Assembly (NCBI RefSeq): GCF_016097415.1
Contig: NZ_JAEHGE010000003.1
Span: forward strand, 76,491 to 140,490
Length of the DNA: 64,000 nucleotides
Source: a sulfur-oxidizing endosymbiont of Gigantopelta aegis
GTDB lineage: Bacteria > Pseudomonadota > Gammaproteobacteria > GRL18
Direction: 5' to 3'
In this document: in pieces, positions 58,445-64,000 of the stretch
Layout of the letters: every line of letters starts with the position of its first letter
How positions within the stretch are numbered: the first letter of the stretch is position 1
Program-made: the position numbers and the translations under genes
The notes under the pieces: generated by a model
Seen by the model: only the letters and a program-made list of their open reading frames with translations
What the model was told of the DNA's origin: nothing
Databases searched by the model: none

Positions 58445-59416
58445 TTATTTATTTCCCAACTGCTTCACATCACCCTCAAGGTTTTTATTAATGACTTCTG
58501 AGAGGTGCGTGGGATCAAACTTAGGCACATAATCATCAGCACCAACATTTTTGCCCAGGTTTTGATTTGAATCTGCGGATAATGATGAATGCATAATAAC
58601 CGGAATACCATCAAAACGGCTATCGGCTTTGATTTTTTTGGTCAAGACAAAACCATCCATTTCAGGCATTTCAACATCGGTTAAAATTAATTGAATGAAG
58701 CTCGATACTGGCTTCTGAGTGACCTCAGCCCGTTGGGCTATATCTTTGAGTTTGTTCCAAGCCTCCAGACCATTGTTGGCACTGACATGAGTAAAGCCCA
58801 TGTGGTCTAGCGTACGTGAAATTTGTTTTCGAGCGACTAATGAATCATCGGCAAAAAAGATGGTGGCTTCACGTTTTTCCGCAGCGGCCACATCGTTAAA
58901 CCATTGTTCTTTGGAGGTATCCTGTGCGGTATCGGCCAGCACTTTTTCAACATCCATAATCATCACAATACGATTGTCTTCAAGCTCTGTCACGGCTGTT
59001 ACGACACCGCCCATTTGCTCAGAAAGCATTTCCGGCGGTGTTTTTACTTTGTTCCAGTCAAGACGCAGTATAGTATCTACCGAGTCTATCAAGTAGCCCT
59101 GCATCATATTGTTGTATTCTGTGACGATCATGATTTTGGGTGGCTCTTTTATTTGCAAACCACAGAATTTTGCCAAATTCACCACTGGAATCAGATGTCC
59201 TCGAAGGCTAATCATGCCCTCAACTGACGCGGGCATGTCCGGTGCCTGAGTAATTTCAGGTATAGACATCACTTCACGCACTTTGAACACATTGATACCA
59301 AAGACTTCTTCACGTCCCGTCTGCATATCTTCGCCCAAACTGAAAAGCAATAACTCCAGTCGGTTGGTTCCCGCTAAATTAGTTCGTTCATCAACAGATT
59401 TAATAAAATTAGTCAT
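58445..59416 (-). CDS. cheV: Chemotaxis coupling protein CheV
   Basis: 323 residues: a CheW-like domain (LELLLFSLGEDMQTGREEVF, KVREVMSIPEITQAPDMP, GMISLRGHLIPVVNLAKFCG) and a C-terminal receiver with FFADDSLVARKQI, phosphoacceptor Asp in LILTDVEMPEMDGFVL and Lys in DDYVPKFDP. It links receptors such as the one at 4723-6600 to CheA and tunes signalling by phosphorylation. Confidence 0.96.
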   Translation of the reverse strand: MTNFIKSVDERTNLAGTNRLELLLFSLGEDMQTGREEVFGINVFKVREVMSIPEITQAPDMPASVEGMISLRGHLIPVVNLAKFCGLQIKEPPKIMIVTEYNNMMQGYLIDSVDTILRLDWNKVKTPPEMLSEQMGGVVTAVTELEDNRIVMIMDVEKVLADTAQDTSKEQWFNDVAAAEKREATIFFADDSLVARKQISRTLDHMGFTHVSANNGLEAWNKLKDIAQRAEVTQKPVSSFIQLILTDVEMPEMDGFVLTKKIKADSRFDGIPVIMHSSLSADSNQNLGKNVGADDYVPKFDPTHLSEVINKNLEGDVKQLGNK

Positions 59417-59573
59417 ATTAAGCTCGGAAATTCTCTATTAAAAACACAGACAGGTATCATCTCTTAATCTCTAGTATCGGCAAATTGGAGAATATGTTTA
59501 ATTCTTCCAATAAATTACTAGTGCTTTCGAAGTATAGTATAAAGATAGTATTTTTCCAGATAGGGCTACTTCT

Positions 59574-61112
59574 TTAGATTTTACTGTGACTTTTTTCTTT
59601 TAATAACTGATATATCAACGAAAGATCAAGGTTTTGCTCCAATGTATCAGCAAATAAATCAATACCCTGCTCCTGAAATGCCCGATAATCGTATTCTGTC
59701 TGTTTTTTTAGCCCTGCCCATGACAATAGGTGCTCACAAGCCTGAGGATGGTCAAAAATACCATGTAAATAAGTCACAATAATCTGTCCATCAGCAGAGC
59801 TTGTACCGTCAAACTTATTCTGAATTTGGATGAGCGCCGAGGCATCATCAATACCGATGGTTGTCCCGGCATGTATTTCATAGCCCGTTAATTTAACCGA
59901 CGGCTCACTCTGAAAACAGCCTTCAACCTGTCGTAATTGTTTTTTTGCTTCCAGTGTCGTTTGATAGTCGAAATATCCCAGACCGTTACTACTGCCTGAC
60001 TCGCCTTCCAAGCCCCGCGGATCATGAATCTCACTGCCCAACATCTGTAAACCGCCACAAATGCCCATAACTTTACCACCATAGCGCAAATGTCTGGCCA
60101 GCGCAGTTTCCCATCCATTGTCCCGTAACCACTGCAAATCAACACGGACACTTTTGGTGCCCGGTATAATGATTAGATCTGCTGCTGGGATTGTTTGACC
60201 GGCACGAATAAATAATAATTCGACTTGAGGATGCAGTCTTAGCGCATCAAAATCAGTATGATTAGCAATTCGCGATAAGACCGGCACAATTATTTTTAAA
60301 GAAGTAATTTTTAAAGAAGTAATTTTTTTGGCATCTAGCGATAGGCTTTTATCTATACCGGATTTATTTTCTTGATAGGCAATCGCATCTTCTGCTTCAA
60401 TGTGTAAATTGTGCAGATAAGGTAGCACACCGAGCACTGGTGTTTGAGTTTGCTCTTCCAGCCATTGGTTTCCCGGCTCTAACAAAGACACATCACCACG
60501 AAACTTATTAATGATAAAACCTTTAATACGCTCTTGTTCAGAAGGCGATAGCAATTTTAAGGTACCATAAAGATGTGCAAAAACACCGCCCTTATCAATA
60601 TCAGAAACCACAAAAACCGGGCAATCAACCGCCTCAGCAAAGCCCATATTGGCGATATCGTTTTCGCGTAGATTAATTTCTGCTGGACTGCCCGCACCTT
60701 CAACAAGAATCAAATCATATTGCTCACTCAAGCGCTGATACGATTCTAGTACATACTTCATCGCGTCTTTTTTAAACGCATGATAGCCACGTGCATCCAT
60801 TTCTGTGACCGCCTGACCATGAATAATCACCTGCGCACCGGTATCAGAATTGGGCTTAAGTAAAATGGGATTCATGTCCGTATGTGGTTTGAGATGACAG
60901 GCCTGTGCCTGTACTGCCTGCGCACGACCGATTTCACCGCCGTCACTGGTGACCGCGCTATTGAGTGCCATATTTTGAGGTTTAAAGGGTACAACGCGAA
61001 TGCCCTGACGATAAAATAGGCGACATAGGCCGGCCACTAATACGCTTTTGCCTGCATCAGAGGTGGTTCCCTGAATCATCAGTGTGACGGCCTGTTTCTT
61101 CTTGTTATGCAT
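59574..61112 (-). CDS. cobQ: Cobyric acid synthase
   Basis: ATG 61112 ([20 protein letters not shown]) is preferred over an upstream ATG at 61136. About 512 residues: P-loop [53 protein letters not shown], then a glutaminase domain with Cys nucleophile in [12 protein letters not shown] and His in [10 protein letters not shown]. It amidates four side chains of adenosylcobyrinic diamide. A duplicated ITSLKI stretch near residue 248 comes from an 18-bp tandem repeat. Divergent from cbiB. Confidence 0.95.
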   Translation of the reverse strand: MHNKKKQAVTLMIQGTTSDAGKSVLVAGLCRLFYRQGIRVVPFKPQNMALNSAVTSDGGEIGRAQAVQAQACHLKPHTDMNPILLKPNSDTGAQVIIHGQAVTEMDARGYHAFKKDAMKYVLESYQRLSEQYDLILVEGAGSPAEINLRENDIANMGFAEAVDCPVFVVSDIDKGGVFAHLYGTLKLLSPSEQERIKGFIINKFRGDVSLLEPGNQWLEEQTQTPVLGVLPYLHNLHIEAEDAIAYQENKSGIDKSLSLDAKKITSLKITSLKIIVPVLSRIANHTDFDALRLHPQVELLFIRAGQTIPAADLIIIPGTKSVRVDLQWLRDNGWETALARHLRYGGKVMGICGGLQMLGSEIHDPRGLEGESGSSNGLGYFDYQTTLEAKKQLRQVEGCFQSEPSVKLTGYEIHAGTTIGIDDASALIQIQNKFDGTSSADGQIIVTYLHGIFDHPQACEHLLSWAGLKKQTEYDYRAFQEQGIDLFADTLEQNLDLSLIYQLLKEKSHSKI

Positions 61113-61170
61113 GTTAGAATAGGGTTTCGTTAACAAATAATTGTTTTTGCTTTAATAAAAAAGGTGAGTA

Positions 61171-62157
61171 ATGCTTATTGTACTATTATGTGCCCTGCTT
61201 CTCGATTATTTCCTGGGTGAATTCAACAAATACCATCCATTGGTTGCATTTGGGCAACTCGCTGAGTGGCTGGAAGAAGGTTTGAATGAAGATTCTTTTG
61301 AAGCCAATGTAGAACTCAGTTCGGAATTTATTTTAGAGCCTGCTCATGAATGCACACCTTTTATGAAAAGAGATGCCCAGAAAAATCGTCTTAATGGTTT
61401 TCTGGCGGCCATGCTTTGCCTATTACCTGCAGGACTACTCGCATATTATCTCATCAGCGATAGCTTATTTGGCTACCTGCTGGAAATCATTATTTTATAT
61501 TTTGCCATTGGCCTGAATAGCCTAAAACGTCATGCCCATGACATTTTATTACCTTTGGTTAGTCACCAACTAGAGCAAGCACGCCACTCTTTGTCCATGA
61601 TTGTCAGCCGTGATACCCGTGACATGGATGAAGAAGGTATTTGCCGTGCCACCACAGAATCGGTGTTAGAAAATGGCAATGATGCAGTGTTTGCCACTAT
61701 TTTCTGGTTTATTGTTGCTGGAGCACCGGGGGTGATCATTTTTCGCCTCACCAACACCCTGGATGCCATGTGGGGTTACAAAACTGAACGTTATAATGAT
61801 TTTGGATTCTTTGTGGCAAAATTTGACGATGTTTTAAACTATGTCCCTTCTCGGCTGACGGCATTAAGCTATGCACTGATGGGCAATTGGAAAAATGCCA
61901 TGCAGTGCTGGTCAAAACAAGGTTCACTCTGGGAAAGTCCCAATGCTGGCGTTGTCATGGCTGCAGGAGCAGGGGCCTTGGATGTGCAATTAGGCGGTGG
62001 CGATCACTATCATGGTGAATACAAATTACGCCCTGACTTAGGCTGTGGCACTCAAGCCACAGCGCAAACAATTAAAGAAGCCTGTGAGTTATTAGATCGC
62101 AGTACGATTATCTGGGTCATCGTTGTCGCTTTAGTCAGCATTCCAGGCTGGTTATAA
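61171..62157 (+). CDS. cbiB: Adenosylcobinamide-phosphate synthase
   Basis: 328 residues, membrane protein of the CbiB/CobD family: LLDYFLGEFNKYHPLVAFGQ, HDILLPLVSHQLEQARHSLS, IVSRDTRDMDEEGICRATTE and DALDVQLGG-type GALDVQLGGGDHYHGEYKLR. It attaches aminopropanol phosphate to cobyric acid. Ribosome site AAAGGTGAG lies just before the ATG. Originally followed about 25 bp later by cobC; an IS1595-family element now separates them. Confidence 0.95.
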   Translation: MLIVLLCALLLDYFLGEFNKYHPLVAFGQLAEWLEEGLNEDSFEANVELSSEFILEPAHECTPFMKRDAQKNRLNGFLAAMLCLLPAGLLAYYLISDSLFGYLLEIIILYFAIGLNSLKRHAHDILLPLVSHQLEQARHSLSMIVSRDTRDMDEEGICRATTESVLENGNDAVFATIFWFIVAGAPGVIIFRLTNTLDAMWGYKTERYNDFGFFVAKFDDVLNYVPSRLTALSYALMGNWKNAMQCWSKQGSLWESPNAGVVMAAGAGALDVQLGGGDHYHGEYKLRPDLGCGTQATAQTIKEACELLDRSTIIWVIVVALVSIPGWL

Positions 62158-62182
62158 TTTATCTTTTGATTAAAAAACTTTA

Positions 62183-63235
62183 CTTGATTACCCACAAAGC
62201 TCCGCCATATTTCGATAATTATACTATAATTATACTATAATTATACTATAATTAAAGTATAGATTATGTGTGGAGTAGAATGATGTCAAAAAATAAAATT
62301 CAGTTTCAAGAAGGTTATAGTTTATTTGAGCTTTTTAATGATTATGGCACTGACAAACAGTGCCGACAAGCCTTATTTAAATGGAAATTTCCTGATGGAT
62401 TTGTTTGCCCAGAGTGTGGCAATAAGACTTATTGCACTCTAGAACATCGCCATCTTTATCAGTGCCACCATTGTCATCATCAGACATCAGCAACCTGTGG
62501 GACAATATTTGATAGTACCAAACTGCCTTTATCTAAGTGGTTTTTAGCGATTCATCTTATGACTCAATTGAAGACAGCGGTTTCAGCATTAGAATTAAAG
62601 AGACAGCTTAAGGTAAGCTACAATACAGCCTGGAGTATGAAACAAAAGATCATGCAGGTTATGAAAGAACGTGATGACAGTAAACCTTTATCAGGCATCA
62701 TTCAAATTGATGATGCCTACTGGGGTGGTGAGCACAGAGGCGGCTCCAGAGGTCGTGGTTCAGAAAATAAAACACCGTTCGTTGCAGCCGTTTCTACTAA
62801 TGAAGATGGACACCCGATTGCAATGAATTTAAATGTGCTTAAAGGGTTTAAATCCAGTGAAATAAAACGATGGGCACAAACTCATTTAACACCTGGAAGT
62901 ACTGTTTACTCAGATGGGTTAAATTGTTTTCCTGCGGTTAAAGAAGCTGACTGTAAGCATGTTCCAATCGTCACGGGTGGTGGTGCGGCAAGTGTTGATA
63001 AAATTGAGTTTATCTGGGTTAACACTATGATAGGTAATATTAAAAACTCTATGAAGGGAAGCTATCATTCCATTAACTCAAAACATTTACCTCGGTATCT
63101 TGCTGAATTTTGTTATCGGTTTAATAGACGCTTTAACTTAAAAGACATGATGCCAAGGTTTTTATGCGTGGCGATGAAAACGCCACCTATGAATGGAAAG
63201 CTCCTAAAAATGGCGGAGCTTTATGGGTAATCAAG
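62183..63235 (+). mobile_element. IS1595-family insertion sequence, complete
   Basis: Inverted repeats CTTGATTACCCACAAAGC (left) and the complement of GCTTTATGGGTAATCAAG (right), 1053 bp, flanked by an 8-bp duplication AAACTTTA (62175-62182, 63236-63243). Three ATTATACTATA repeats lie between the left end and the transposase. The right duplication ends in the A of the cobC start codon. Confidence 0.95.
62280..63230 (+). CDS. IS1595-family transposase
   Basis: About 316 residues from ATG 62280, which has GGAG seven bases upstream. A zinc ribbon (CPECGNKTYC, YQCHHCHHQT) is followed by the ISXO2-like DDE core: GIIQIDDAYWGGEHRGGSRG, TVYSDGLNCFPAV and EFCYRFNRRFNL. Intact, and the likely source of the 201-bp remnant at 39561-39761. 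Confidence 0.95.
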   Translation: MMSKNKIQFQEGYSLFELFNDYGTDKQCRQALFKWKFPDGFVCPECGNKTYCTLEHRHLYQCHHCHHQTSATCGTIFDSTKLPLSKWFLAIHLMTQLKTAVSALELKRQLKVSYNTAWSMKQKIMQVMKERDDSKPLSGIIQIDDAYWGGEHRGGSRGRGSENKTPFVAAVSTNEDGHPIAMNLNVLKGFKSSEIKRWAQTHLTPGSTVYSDGLNCFPAVKEADCKHVPIVTGGGAASVDKIEFIWVNTMIGNIKNSMKGSYHSINSKHLPRYLAEFCYRFNRRFNLKDMMPRFLCVAMKTPPMNGKLLKMAELYG

Positions 63236-63242
63236 AAACTTT

Positions 63243-64000
63243 ATGCTAAAAAACTGCAATTCTGCTGACGCACCTCCCAAAATTTCATCGCCAAAGCCTT
63301 CATCTCTAAAGCATGGTGGACGACTCAATCAGGCCGTTAAACAATATGCCTTAGAACACAATCAAGTAGAAAATAACGATAGTTGGCTGGACTTATCAAC
63401 AGGTATTAACCCTAACGGCTGGCCTGTACCTACTCTCCCGGAAAACAGTTACAACCGATTGCCTGAAGATGATGATGGATTAGTTGAAACTGCCTGTGAA
63501 TATTATCAGACCCAAAAAATTTTACCGGTTGCCGGTTCTCAGGAAGCAATTCAATTGTTACCCTTTATCTTTCAACACTATCAACTATTACCCGACCAAG
63601 CTAAAGTTGGCATTATCAGCCCTTGCTATGCCGAACATGAATTTCAATGGAGAAAAAATAATTTCACTATTGTCCACCTCAACACACAAAATATCACTCA
63701 GCACATAGATAACTTAGATGTTTTGCTGGTGATAAATCCCAACAATCCAACGGGCGAATTGATTAGCAAAAAAAACTTACAAAAATGGTTGCTAAAACTA
63801 CGACAAAAAAATGCCTATCTCATCATTGATGAAGCCTTTATGGATAGCATCGCAGAACAAAGCTTGATCCAAAAAGAGAGTCCTGAAAATCTGATTGTCC
63901 TACGTTCGGTGGGTAAGTTTTTTGGGCTGGCTGGGGTTCGCTGTGGATTTGTGATTGCACCAGAAAAAATTCTAAACTTACTGCATTATCATCAAGGCCC
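63243..64000 (+). CDS. cobC: Threonine-phosphate decarboxylase (3' end outside window)
   Basis: Frame open from ATG 63243 to the window edge, 252 codons. Fold-type I PLP enzyme: LKHGGRLNQAVKQYALEHNQ, WLDLSTGINPNGWPVP, VAGSQEAIQLLPF, LLVINPNNPTGELISKKNL, YLIIDEAFMDS and RSVGKFFGLAGVRCGF, where the Lys is the PLP-binding residue. It makes aminopropanol phosphate for cobinamide (named CobD in Salmonella, CobC in others). The IS1595-family insertion sits directly before its start codon. Confidence 0.93.
   Translation, partial: MLKNCNSADAPPKISSPKPSSLKHGGRLNQAVKQYALEHNQVENNDSWLDLSTGINPNGWPVPTLPENSYNRLPEDDDGLVETACEYYQTQKILPVAGSQEAIQLLPFIFQHYQLLPDQAKVGIISPCYAEHEFQWRKNNFTIVHLNTQNITQHIDNLDVLLVINPNNPTGELISKKNLQKWLLKLRQKNAYLIIDEAFMDSIAEQSLIQKESPENLIVLRSVGKFFGLAGVRCGFVIAPEKILNLLHYHQG

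Noticed and set aside
61113-61170. Cobalamin riboswitch between cobQ and cbiB
   Set aside because: The gap is only 58 bp and lacks the B12-box; too short for the aptamer.
62216-62256. Possible CRISPR-like or regulatory array of ATTATACTATA repeats
   Set aside because: Three 11-bp tandem units inside the IS1595-family left end and also in the remnant at 39561; no spacers, so part of the element.

Overview
The window reads as a piece of an AT-rich gammaproteobacterial chromosome. The housekeeping genes point to a free-living or facultative aerobe: oxygen-dependent hemF, formate-dependent purT, tsaB, mutM, a cobalamin assembly cluster (cobQ, cbiB, cobC), an HBM-type chemoreceptor and CheV. A short secreted Gly/Tyr/Pro/Gln-rich protein near 9.5 kb resembles sulfur-globule envelope proteins. 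That hints at a sulfur-oxidising relative (Thiotrichales-like), but it is suggestive only. The chromosome is heavily loaded with insertion sequences, and many accessory genes are broken, whereas the long housekeeping genes are intact.

Layout. 0-4.7 kb: the 3' part of a bifunctional aldolase/dehydrogenase, a truncated secreted protein, a decayed IS3-family element, a frameshifted DUF3047 gene and a MITE. 4.7-22.3 kb: mostly ordinary genes (chemoreceptor, flavin reductase-hemF, HIT protein, an RND efflux pair clipped by an IS30-family element, DUF523, purT, lytic transglycosylase, DUF350, PilZ, tsaB, DinG-like helicase). 22.4-25.1 kb: a scar in which an IS3 copy lies between fragments of unrelated genes. 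25.1-36.7 kb: PP2C phosphatase, arsM-like methyltransferase, a frameshifted coiled-coil protein, mutM, a Gld-like ABC export cluster and the pxpBAC 5-oxoprolinase operon. 36.7-41.2 kb: a DUF389 gene broken by two insertions, a second MITE, and fused remnants of a peroxiredoxin and an RluA-type gene. 41.3-51.7 kb: an array of six integron attC sites with no integrase. 51.7-64 kb: rhodanese, YkgJ-like protein, LysR, serine hydrolase, cheV, cobQ, cbiB, an IS1595-family insertion at the cobC start codon, and cobC running off the window.

The most striking region is the attC array. Cassettes are read on the minus strand. They carry a MarR-SRPBCC pair, a BrnT-BrnA toxin-antitoxin pair, two cassettes without an obvious gene, a PhzF-family gene and a small membrane protein. 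At every cassette the bases at its start are the reverse complement of the bases entering its own attC, as expected for excisable circles. The PhzF cassette holds a three-level nest: an IS4-superfamily element (45487-47178) sits in a passenger gene of an IS21-family element (42382-47567), which sits in the transposase gene of an IS10-like element (42190-48720), which sits in phzF. Each level has its own target-site duplication (9, 8 and 9 bp), and removing the IS21 layer restores a 400-codon IS10-type transposase in frame.

Two dispersed palindromic repeat families (three copies each) and a roughly 180-bp MITE family (two copies, each with a 4-bp duplication) are scattered between genes. About fifteen accessory or transposon genes carry single-base indels, mostly in short homopolymer runs.
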